From positions 1 through 35,548 of the forward strand of contig CANHLZ010000004.1 of NCBI GenBank assembly GCA_947461595.1: a DNA stretch of 35,548 nt, written 5' to 3'. The stretch comes from Bacteroidota bacterium. Its GTDB lineage: Bacteria; Bacteroidota; Bacteroidia; Chitinophagales; Chitinophagaceae. The position numbers were made by a program, and so were the translations under genes. Of this stretch, positions 10,315-18,368 are shown piece by piece (position 1 is the first letter of the stretch; every line of letters starts with the position of its first letter). The notes below the pieces were generated by a model that searched no databases, was not told where the DNA came from, and was given only the letters and a program-made list of their open reading frames with translations.

Positions 10315-11609
10315 TTGATTCTATCAATGGTAAGCAAAACCGATGGTGTTGCTGGTCTTGATGGTGTTAACTGAGCGATGCTACCTGTGGCAATGCTATT
10401 ACTATTTTTAATACTGTAATACAATTCTACATAATCATTGCTGCTCAGCTCTACATAATAAGAGCCTGTGAGCATATTTTTAATTCCACTTCCGGTAATG
10501 TTAAAATTGACATTGGTATTTAAATAAGCAGATCCATTGCGCCTAATCCAAACACTCGCTATATCTGCACCTACATCATTTTTCAATAGCTGTATTGCAT
10601 ACTTAACATTGTAAATACCAGCATGCAATACGGTAATTTTAGTAGGCGCTAAACTACTGTTGTTGCTTACTGTTATATTATTTGAAAAACCAATTATTGG
10701 AAATTTCAAAGCAGTGGCCGTGGATACCAAAGCGGGTTGTGCTGCAGTATCATAAAAACTACCATAATCATCTCTAATAGGCGCATAGCCCAAAGCAGTT
10801 GCTATATCTTTAGCAGTGACTTCTCCTATACTTATTTTTTTATTAATTCGATTACTAAGGGAGGCCGTATCCACTTTATTTAGTTTGCTATCTATTCTTG
10901 AACTCAAGAAACTGGTATCAGTTTTAGCAATCAATTTAATTCTATTGGATAAGCTTAGGGTGTCTGTACTATTAAGCTTTAAATTAATTCTGGCAGAAAG
11001 CTTTAAAGTATCCAAGGCGTTCAATTTTTTGTTAAGGGCCGTAGTTACCAAAGCACTTGTTGGCTTTAAGCTATCAGGGGTGTTGTCTATTTTATCAATG
11101 GATAATAAAGCTTTTAAATCTGAAAGATTATCCAACCCAGTACCACCTTGGCTTAGTCCAATAATTCCATTTATATTTTGAGCACCTACATTGTCAGCAT
11201 AAAATGAAAAGGGTACGTAATTAATTTTTTGTGTACCCATATTAATAAAATTTAAATCTCCAAGGGTATCCACTTCAATTTGTAAATATTTTTCTGCTTT
11301 AGACCAATTGATATTTTCAAATGGGCCAAGGGTAACTGTTTTATTAGCTTCCAACTGGCCAACCACTATGGTAAATAAACCAAGTGCATTGGTAGTGATA
11401 GGCACAATTTCTTGGTACTCAATTTTAGTACTAGCTGTATCTACTTTTATGGAAACCCTTATGTTTAATAATTTATTGGGGATACTGGATCCGCTATTAT
11501 TTCTGGCAATTGCTTGAAAATTTATTCCTTTATTACTTTGCGCTTGAATGGTAGACGATAAACACATTTTAAATAGGATGATTAAAATGCAGCAATATAT
11601 TTTTTTCAT
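10311..11609 (-). CDS. Tail-fibre-like/repeat-containing secreted protein of unknown function
   Basis: Signal peptide; GINFQAIARNNSGSSIPNKLLNIRVSI N-terminus as in Bacteroidota tail-fibre-like surface proteins; four ~16-aa repeats (LNxxDTxxLSxRIx). Confidence 0.65.
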   Translation of the reverse strand: MKKIYCCILIILFKMCLSSTIQAQSNKGINFQAIARNNSGSSIPNKLLNIRVSIKVDTASTKIEYQEIVPITTNALGLFTIVVGQLEANKTVTLGPFENINWSKAEKYLQIEVDTLGDLNFINMGTQKINYVPFSFYADNVGAQNINGIIGLSQGGTGLDNLSDLKALLSIDKIDNTPDSLKPTSALVTTALNKKLNALDTLKLSARINLKLNSTDTLSLSNRIKLIAKTDTSFLSSRIDSKLNKVDTASLSNRINKKISIGEVTAKDIATALGYAPIRDDYGSFYDTAAQPALVSTATALKFPIIGFSNNITVSNNSSLAPTKITVLHAGIYNVKYAIQLLKNDVGADIASVWIRRNGSAYLNTNVNFNITGSGIKNMLTGSYYVELSSNDYVELYYSIKNSNSIATGSIAQLTPSRPATPSVLLTIDRIN

Positions 11610-11613
11610 CGAT

Positions 11614-12129
11614 TTATACTTTAATTAATTTATACGTTTTCATATGGTAATATCTATTGCCCACAATATAATGGACCATTATAAAGTAAATTCCAGTATT
11701 TGCCGAAATAAATGGAATCTGCATTTTAAATTTCACGCCCGAAAATGGGCCTTTAAATTTTTGTTTTAATTGTCCAAAAGCATCAGTCACTTGAATACTT
11801 TCAATAAATACATTTAACTGGTTGCATAAAAGATTTAAATTATTGTTAACGGGATTGGGCCCTACTATTAAGTTCAAATCATTGATGGTGAAAGAAGAAA
11901 TGGCATCACTACTATTAATAGTAGGTTGCAATAAACCGCCAGTTACAATCAATCCATTTTGATTTACCAAAGTATTGACGAAGGTGGTTTCTCCAAAACT
12001 CCAATAAAAACTAGTATTTTCTATCTGGATTTTGCCGCTATTGACATTGGCAAAAGGCATAAAAATAAATTGAGCTTGAACTATTTTTGAAATAAATAAT
12101 ACAATAAAAATTAAGATTGCTTTTTTCAT
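11614..12129 (-). CDS. Small secreted protein with T9SS type A sorting domain
   Basis: Start placed at MKKAILIFIVLF (12129) rather than the ORF-track start 12162; C-terminal region VGPNPVNNNLNL...GQLKQKF...TGIYFIMVHYIVGNRYYHMKTYKLIKV resembles Por secretion domains. Confidence 0.72.
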   Translation of the reverse strand: MKKAILIFIVLFISKIVQAQFIFMPFANVNSGKIQIENTSFYWSFGETTFVNTLVNQNGLIVTGGLLQPTINSSDAISSFTINDLNLIVGPNPVNNNLNLLCNQLNVFIESIQVTDAFGQLKQKFKGPFSGVKFKMQIPFISANTGIYFIMVHYIVGNRYYHMKTYKLIKV

Positions 12130-12394
12130 TACGATATTTTTAAAAATGCATAAAGAGCTCAAATGTATTTTATAAAACTTTAAAAATTATGCCAGCTATG
12201 CTAGAAAACAATCGAAATCTTTCCATACTTATTCTATATAATTATACCAGTTTTAATAATGCGCTAAATCATACATTAAGCTAAGCTGCTGCTAGTCATT
12301 ATTTTACAAATTGAGTTTTATTGAATAAAAAGATTTTAGACTAAGACCCCATTCTTTATCCATTTATTTTGTAACTTAAATTCAAATTAACAAT

Positions 12395-14020
12395 ATGAAA
12401 AAACACATGACTAAGCTAAGACAATTTTGTTTTTTGTCTTTTGCATTTTTAATCTGTATTCCAGTTTTTGCTCAAAAAAAATATACTGAAAAAGACATCG
12501 CACTAATGAAACAAAAATTAGTTTCCAGTGTTGCAGGCCATGCTAAAGATGTACAAGTAATGGTTGATCAAATTTTTAGTTATGGTGAATTGGGATTTCA
12601 AGAGTTTGAAACCTCCAATTTTTTAACGAGCGTATTAGAAAAAAATGGGTTTGCTGTTGAAAAAAATATTTCTAATGTACCTACTGCTTGGATGGCCAAA
12701 TGGGGTTCAGGCTCGCCTGTTATTGCATTGGGTAGTGATATTGACTGTATCCCAAAAGCTTCACAAAAACCAGGTGTAGCTTACAAAGACCCAATAGTAG
12801 AAGGAGCTCCAGGACATGGAGAAGGACACAATTCTGGCCAAGCTGTTATAATTTATGCCGCCATTGCTATGAAAGAAATGATGGAGAAAGAACATATGCC
12901 AGGTACGATTGTGATTTGGCCCGGCGTTGCAGAAGAATTAGTAGCTACAAAAGCATGGTATGTAAGAGATGGGTATTTTAAAAATATTGATGCTTGCATA
13001 TTTACACATGTGAGTGGAGATTTTGGTTCTAATTACGGCGATAATGGTGGCAATGGATTGGTGAGTGTTCGTTTTGATTTTAATGGAGATGCGGCACATG
13101 CTGCTGGTGCACCTTGGCGTGGCAAAAGTGCCTTAGATGGGGTTGAATTAATGGATATTGGTTGGAATTTTAAAAGGGAACATTTAAAACCAACCAATCG
13201 CTCTCATTATGTAGTGGTAGATGGTGGAGATCAACCTAATGTCGTTCCTAGTAAAGCAAGTGTGTGGTATTATTTTAGAGAAAGAACTTATGAGGATATA
13301 AAAGCCAATTATGAAACTGGCATTAAAATATCTGAAGGAGCTGCAATGATGACAGGAACAACAGTAACACATCAGGTTTTAGGTACCGCATGGCCAGGAC
13401 ATTTTAATAAACCTTTAGCGGAAGCCATGTATGCGAATATAAAAAAAGTGGGAATGCCTACCTGGGATGAAAAAGACATTCAAATGGCTAAGGCCGTTCA
13501 GGCATTGGTAGAAGCGCCCAAAAAAGACAATGAAGGCAAACCTATTGATGGATTAAAAACGGTTTTAGACACGCTAAAAGGATCTGTCGCATTTTCATGG
13601 GGTGGAGGTTCGGATGATATTGCAGACATTTCTTGGACAGTACCAACTATTGTATTAAGGTATCCTGCCAACATACCTGGAACCAAAGGACATCATTGGG
13701 CAGATGCGATAGCGATGGCTACGCCTATTGCACACAAGGGCTCTTTAGTAGGCGCAGAAGCGGCAGCAATGACTTTATTAGATTGCTTTACGAATCCAAA
13801 ATTAATAGAAGAGGCGAAGTCCTATTTTACCAATGTGCAAACCAAAGATGTAAAATACATTCCATTTATTACAGCCAATGATCCGCCTGCGACTCATTTG
13901 AATAAAGAAATTATGGATAAATATAGAACACAAATGAAACCCTTTTATTATCAACCAGAAAAGTATGGTAGCTATTTAGAACAATTAGGTGTTAGTTATC
14001 CAACGGTGAAGAAACCTTAA
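12395..14020 (+). CDS. M20-family amidohydrolase/peptidase, AbgB-like, secreted
   Basis: Signal peptide; GSDIDCIPKASQKPG, GHGEGHNSGQA, AEELVATK, DAAHAAGAPWRGKSALDGVEL. Confidence 0.87.
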   Translation: MKKHMTKLRQFCFLSFAFLICIPVFAQKKYTEKDIALMKQKLVSSVAGHAKDVQVMVDQIFSYGELGFQEFETSNFLTSVLEKNGFAVEKNISNVPTAWMAKWGSGSPVIALGSDIDCIPKASQKPGVAYKDPIVEGAPGHGEGHNSGQAVIIYAAIAMKEMMEKEHMPGTIVIWPGVAEELVATKAWYVRDGYFKNIDACIFTHVSGDFGSNYGDNGGNGLVSVRFDFNGDAAHAAGAPWRGKSALDGVELMDIGWNFKREHLKPTNRSHYVVVDGGDQPNVVPSKASVWYYFRERTYEDIKANYETGIKISEGAAMMTGTTVTHQVLGTAWPGHFNKPLAEAMYANIKKVGMPTWDEKDIQMAKAVQALVEAPKKDNEGKPIDGLKTVLDTLKGSVAFSWGGGSDDIADISWTVPTIVLRYPANIPGTKGHHWADAIAMATPIAHKGSLVGAEAAAMTLLDCFTNPKLIEEAKSYFTNVQTKDVKYIPFITANDPPATHLNKEIMDKYRTQMKPFYYQPEKYGSYLEQLGVSYPTVKKP

Positions 14021-14042
14021 AATATTTCAATAGGTATTTAAT

Positions 14043-14078
14043 AAAAAGGTCCCCCCGATTAATCGGGGGGACCTTTTT
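14043..14078. terminator. Perfect 36-bp palindrome, probable bidirectional intrinsic terminator
   Basis: aaaaaggtccccccgatt|aatcggggggaccttttt; 18-bp arms, A-tract on the left and T-tract on the right, between convergent genes ending at 14020 (+) and 14110 (-). Confidence 0.93.
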
Positions 14079-14109
14079 TAATGAAGTAGATTATGCTATT
14101 TATTTATCA

Positions 14110-15402
14110 CTATGCTTTTTTAGCTAATTTTTCAATAGCGTAAACTAATTTATCTAAATCTTGAATTCTTGTATACACATGTGGAGTGATTCTAACACAA
14201 CTAATATTTCCCCAAACAATACCAACGGTATGTATTTTATAATCATTGAATAATGCGTTGTCTAATTCTCCAGGGGTCATACCATCAATACTCACTCCAC
14301 AAATAGCACATGAGTAGGCGTCTTTAAGAGATGTTTTAATTTTTACTTTTGGAATATCTTTTACACGAGTAGCCCAATAATTTTTTAAATAACGGATACG
14401 TTCTTCCTTTCTCTTACTTCCAATGGCCATATGAAAATTAACTGCCTCTCCAATACCTTGTTCAATAGGAAAGCTTCTTGTACCAAGGGTTTCAAATTTT
14501 CTAATATCAGTTCCTTTTGGGTTGTCATTACAAACCAAAGGCCAAATTTTTTCAATATTTTCTTTTTTAATCCATAGCATTCCACTTCCTATTGGTGCGG
14601 ATAAAAATTTATGTAAAGAGGTTCCAAAATAATCACAACCAAAATCAGGAATTTTGAAATCCATTAAACCAAAACTATGTGCCCCATCGACAATGGTTTC
14701 AATACCATGTTTTTTTGCAAGCGTGCATAATTTTTTTACAGGCATAATTTGTCCCACCCAATTGACCATATGGGTAATGTGAAATATTTTTGTATTGGGC
14801 GTGATGGCTTTTTCAAAAGCACTTACTATTTCTTCGTCATTTTCAATGGGGTATTGAAAATCAAGTTGTGTATACACCAATCCCTCTCTTGCCACTCTTT
14901 GTTTCCAAGCATTAATCATATTGGGATAATCTTGCTTGGTTCCAATCACTTCATCTCCCGCTTTTAAGTTTAATCCAAAGATCACTGTATTTAATGCCTC
15001 AGTTGAATTTCTATTAATGGCAATTTCCTCAGGATCACATCCTGCCAATTGTGCTAACTTATACCTTAATGGTTCTCTTCCTTGGTCTAAAATACGCCAC
15101 ATAAAATAGGAAGGACCTTCATTGGTCATCTTATTAAATCTGTCCACCGCTTCTTGCACCACTCTTGGACTTGGACTAACCCCCCCATTGTTTAAATTTA
15201 CAAAAGCTGGATTTACGGTATACCCTTGCTGAATGACACTCCAATAATCTTCATCCATGGCTAAATCCTTGGCGGAGATTAATTTTCTTTGTTGGTTTAG
15301 GTGTTGAAATTCGGCAGCATGTGCTTGATTGAATAAGCTATTTGCTGAAAAAGCACCAGCCATTAGGCCAATGTGTTGTATAAAATTGCGTCTGTTTGCC
15401 AT
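14110..15402 (-). CDS. Class V aminotransferase (isopenicillin-N-epimerase-like), PLP-dependent, Tat-type signal
   Basis: INRNSTEALNTVIFGLNLKAGDEV, TIVDGAHSFGLMD and GTSLHKFLSAPIGSGMLW (Schiff-base Lys context); N-terminal NRRNFIQHIGLMAGAFSANSLF. Confidence 0.88.
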   Translation of the reverse strand: MANRRNFIQHIGLMAGAFSANSLFNQAHAAEFQHLNQQRKLISAKDLAMDEDYWSVIQQGYTVNPAFVNLNNGGVSPSPRVVQEAVDRFNKMTNEGPSYFMWRILDQGREPLRYKLAQLAGCDPEEIAINRNSTEALNTVIFGLNLKAGDEVIGTKQDYPNMINAWKQRVAREGLVYTQLDFQYPIENDEEIVSAFEKAITPNTKIFHITHMVNWVGQIMPVKKLCTLAKKHGIETIVDGAHSFGLMDFKIPDFGCDYFGTSLHKFLSAPIGSGMLWIKKENIEKIWPLVCNDNPKGTDIRKFETLGTRSFPIEQGIGEAVNFHMAIGSKRKEERIRYLKNYWATRVKDIPKVKIKTSLKDAYSCAICGVSIDGMTPGELDNALFNDYKIHTVGIVWGNISCVRITPHVYTRIQDLDKLVYAIEKLAKKA

Positions 15403-15470
15403 AAGTGTATATTGAATTACTAAGTTGGTTTAAAAACTGATCCTAGTAATAGTATTTAAATTTATCATTT

Positions 15471-16781
15471 CTAAATTTTAGGTAAGCTATATCCGTTGTG
15501 ATAAGCTTTAGTAAAATATTCTTTATTGATGGCCTCATCGGTAAATAAATTTTTACTAGCATCCCAGTTTACTTTTTGTCCAGAACGATACGCAATATTT
15601 CCCATTTGCGCAACGGTAGCAATATGGGCACCTTCTTCAATTGGGCAATGTAAACTACCCGGTGTATTGTTTCTTATGGCATCTATAAAGTTTAACCAAT
15701 GTAAATTCACTCCATTGTCTTCTTTTTTATGAAGTGGAATAGCTACTTTATTTTTAGCTTGTCTTTCTTCAATCACTTCCCATCCACCTCTATCTAAAAT
15801 AAGGGTTCCATTGTTACCAATAAAAGCAATACCATGATCGCGACCATAAGAACCATTGTCAATACCCATTGCAGAATCCCATACCAAATTGAAGTTATCA
15901 AATTCGTATAAGGTAGTTAAGGTATCAGGGGTCTCTTCTGCTAATTCTGGATAAGCGAATTTACCTCCTAAAGCACTCACACTTTTTGGATTGCCCGCTT
16001 TCATTCCTTGAATTGCATAATCTAACAAATGCACACCCCAATCTGTCATCAATCCACCTGCATAATCCCAAAACCATCTAAAATGAAAATGGAAACGACT
16101 AGCATTGAATTCACGAGTGGGTGCCGGTCCTAACCAAGTGGTATAATCAACACCGGCTGGTGGTGCACTATTCGCTACCACTGGCTGAGGACGCATCCAT
16201 CCTTGATAACACCAAACCTTAGTTGTACGAATATTTCCTAATTGTCCAGAATGCACCACTTCTAATGCATCTGTAAAATGTTTTTGACTTCTTTGCCATT
16301 GACCTACTTGTACGATACGGTTGTATCTGTTTTTAGCAGCAATCATTGTATTACACTCACCAATTGAATTACCGGCTGGCTTTTCTACATAAACATGTTT
16401 TCCTGCAGCACATGCATTAATCATTTGCAATGCATGCCAATGATCGGGAGTACCTACAATTACAATATCAATATCTTTACGATCTAAAATTTTACGATAG
16501 TCGCTATAGGTATCAATTTTTGTAACGCCGGGCTGCTTAATCAATAATTCAGCTTTTCTTTTGTTTAATACATTTTCATCAATATCACATAAGGCAACCA
16601 CTTCTACATTTTTAACGGATAAGGCGCCTAAAGTATTCGCCCATCCCATTCCATTCACACCAATGGTGGCTACTCTTAAAGTATCGGTGTTGAAAATTTT
16701 ACTACTAGCAAATAAGTTGGAAGTCACTAAAGCTCCGGAAGTTAACGCTGCATTTCTTAAAAAAATACGTCGGCTGTTCAT
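15471..16781 (-). CDS. Gfo/Idh/MocA-family oxidoreductase, Tat-type signal
   Basis: SRRIFLRNAALTSGALV signal; LRVATIGVNGMGWA Rossmann start, VVIVGTPDHWHALQMINACAAGKHVYVEKPAGNS. Confidence 0.9.
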   Translation of the reverse strand: MNSRRIFLRNAALTSGALVTSNLFASSKIFNTDTLRVATIGVNGMGWANTLGALSVKNVEVVALCDIDENVLNKRKAELLIKQPGVTKIDTYSDYRKILDRKDIDIVIVGTPDHWHALQMINACAAGKHVYVEKPAGNSIGECNTMIAAKNRYNRIVQVGQWQRSQKHFTDALEVVHSGQLGNIRTTKVWCYQGWMRPQPVVANSAPPAGVDYTTWLGPAPTREFNASRFHFHFRWFWDYAGGLMTDWGVHLLDYAIQGMKAGNPKSVSALGGKFAYPELAEETPDTLTTLYEFDNFNLVWDSAMGIDNGSYGRDHGIAFIGNNGTLILDRGGWEVIEERQAKNKVAIPLHKKEDNGVNLHWLNFIDAIRNNTPGSLHCPIEEGAHIATVAQMGNIAYRSGQKVNWDASKNLFTDEAINKEYFTKAYHNGYSLPKI

Positions 16782-16908
16782 AATAGTATTGTTTAGTTTA
16801 TAAAATAATAAGCTATACTAAATATAATATTTTTTTCAGTAGTTTTAAAAAATATTACACCAACGCTAATAAGCCCCCAAAGTCCTATTAGCTATAGGAT
16901 TATGAGAA

Positions 16909-16945
16909 TAAATTAAAGTCTATAAAAATAGTAGACTTTAATTTA
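16909..16945. promoter_or_regulatory. 14-bp perfect inverted repeat, operator-like
   Basis: TAAATTAAAGTCTA-taaaaatag-TAGACTTTAATTTA; ends 7 nt before a TAnnTTTG element. Confidence 0.6.
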
Positions 16946-16952
16946 AATACCT

Positions 16953-16960
16953 TACCTTTG
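16953..16960 (+). promoter_or_regulatory. Bacteroidota-type -7 box (TACCTTTG) upstream of tRNA-like gene
   Basis: Exact match to TAnnTTTG, about 40 nt upstream of the tRNA-like sequence; no clear -33 TTTG, its position is occupied by the inverted repeat. Confidence 0.5.
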
Positions 16961-17001
16961 CTTTGTTATCAATAATCCTTTCTTCTTTACTATAAAAATA
17001 T

Positions 17002-17072
17002 TGTCATGTGGCCGAGTGGCGAGGCAAGGGTCAGCAAAACCCTTAACGATGGTTCAAATCCATCTATGACAG
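17002..17072 (+). tRNA. tRNA-Cys-like (positional anticodon GCA) with noncanonical A33 and G73
   Basis: Acceptor TGTCATG/TATGACA (7 bp, one G-U), D-arm GCCGAGTGGCGAGGC, anticodon arm AGGGT-CAGCAAA-ACCCT, T-arm GATGG-TTCAAAT-CCATC; no encoded CCA. Confidence 0.75.
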
Positions 17073-17097
17073 CTCCTATGCAGGCAATCGTTAATCG

Positions 17098-17126
17098 GGG
17101 CGGTGTTTCTACACTGCCCTTTTTTT
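17098..17126 (+). terminator. Rho-independent terminator of tRNA-like gene
   Basis: GGGCGGTGT-ttct-ACACTGCCC followed by TTTTTTT (one G-U pair). Confidence 0.85.
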
Positions 17127-17697
17127 ATTTATTATTTCTCTTGTATTGAAATCTGAATACAAAGGCAATAATTAACAACAAGGCGCAAATTTCAACTAAT
17201 AATTTTTCAGGATCTATAAAATCTATGGGCCTATCTTTTAATAAGGGGTCCATTACGAGTCCATGCACAATAAATAAAAGTCCTGTGCCATAGGAAATGA
17301 CATGTATATTTCTCCAAGTACGTGTTCCTATTTTATTTTTAATCACTTTCTGTGTTGTAATAATAACCACTAATAAAGCTAAAAATGAAATAACCCCAAT
17401 CGTTACAAATAAAGCTTGATGCGGGGCGGTCCATGGTTGAATTAAATGTGTATAGGTAAATTTGGAGCTGGGATCCAATGGAATAATTAGAAAGTGCACC
17501 AAGACCAAGCCCAATGCGATATAGGCAGTGTAGTTGTGTACATCAATTAATTTAATGGCTTTAACTTTTGAAGGCAATCTTTGCCATAAAGCAGTTTTTT
17601 TATAGGAAGTACTAATTCCTATACCCATCATAATGTTAACAGTTAAAAGCACCATGGCTATTAAACCAATGCTTCCAGCAATATCTATTGTTTCCAT
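17125..17697 (-). CDS. Ferric-reductase-like transmembrane protein with bis-His diheme pattern, no FAD/NAD domain
   Basis: 190 aa, multiple hydrophobic helices; H-x13-H (HNYTAYIALGLVLVH) and H-x12-H (HVISYGTGLLFIVH). Confidence 0.72.
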   Translation of the reverse strand: METIDIAGSIGLIAMVLLTVNIMMGIGISTSYKKTALWQRLPSKVKAIKLIDVHNYTAYIALGLVLVHFLIIPLDPSSKFTYTHLIQPWTAPHQALFVTIGVISFLALLVVIITTQKVIKNKIGTRTWRNIHVISYGTGLLFIVHGLVMDPLLKDRPIDFIDPEKLLVEICALLLIIAFVFRFQYKRNNK

Positions 17698-17919
17698 AAA
17701 TTATAGTATGTGATTGATTATTTTACCCTAAAGATACTGAACTCTGTTATGAATTCTTTTACCCTCTAAAGTCAAACAAATAATATAATAACAACATATA
17801 TTATCTAAACTTAAAACTGCCTTATTAATGATATAGTTTAGTTAATATTCCTATCAATTGATGTTTTAACATTAAATAGCAACGATATTTGCTGCAAGTT
17901 TACCTTTCAATTATAATCG

Positions 17920-18366
17920 ATGAAAACTATAGTATTTGCTTTTTTAACCTTATGGATCTCTACCACTACATTCGCTCAGGACTGGGGTCATAATTATACT
18001 CAAGCCACCGCTACTGCCCTAAAAGAACATAAACTTATTTTAGTCAATTTTTCTGGATCTGATTGGTGTGGCCCCTGTATTAAATTACATAAAGAAGTTT
18101 TTACATCGGATGTATTCATAAAAGTAGCCAATGAAAAATTGGTCTTATTGAATGCAGATTTTCCAAGATTGAAAAAAAATCAATTACCAGCAGCGCAACA
18201 AAAAATAAATGAATCCTTGGCGGATCAATTTAATAATAAAGGGGTTTTCCCTTTAACCGTATTAATTTCATCCGATGGTAAGGTTATAAAAAGTTGGGAT
18301 GGATTTCCTTCTTCCATTGAAGCATTTAATAATGATTTACAACAAACCATTCAAGACAATCAATAA
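17920..18366 (+). CDS. Exported thioredoxin-family protein
   Basis: Signal peptide MKTIVFAFLTLWISTTTFAQ; SGSDWCGPCIKLHKEVF active site. Confidence 0.9.
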   Translation: MKTIVFAFLTLWISTTTFAQDWGHNYTQATATALKEHKLILVNFSGSDWCGPCIKLHKEVFTSDVFIKVANEKLVLLNADFPRLKKNQLPAAQQKINESLADQFNNKGVFPLTVLISSDGKVIKSWDGFPSSIEAFNNDLQQTIQDNQ

Positions 18367-18368
18367 GC

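Noticed and set aside
16883-16900. TCCTAT-tagct-ATAGGA small dyad upstream of the oxidoreductase gene
   Set aside because: Six-bp arms in AT-rich sequence are weak; the neighbouring 14-bp repeat is the stronger signal.
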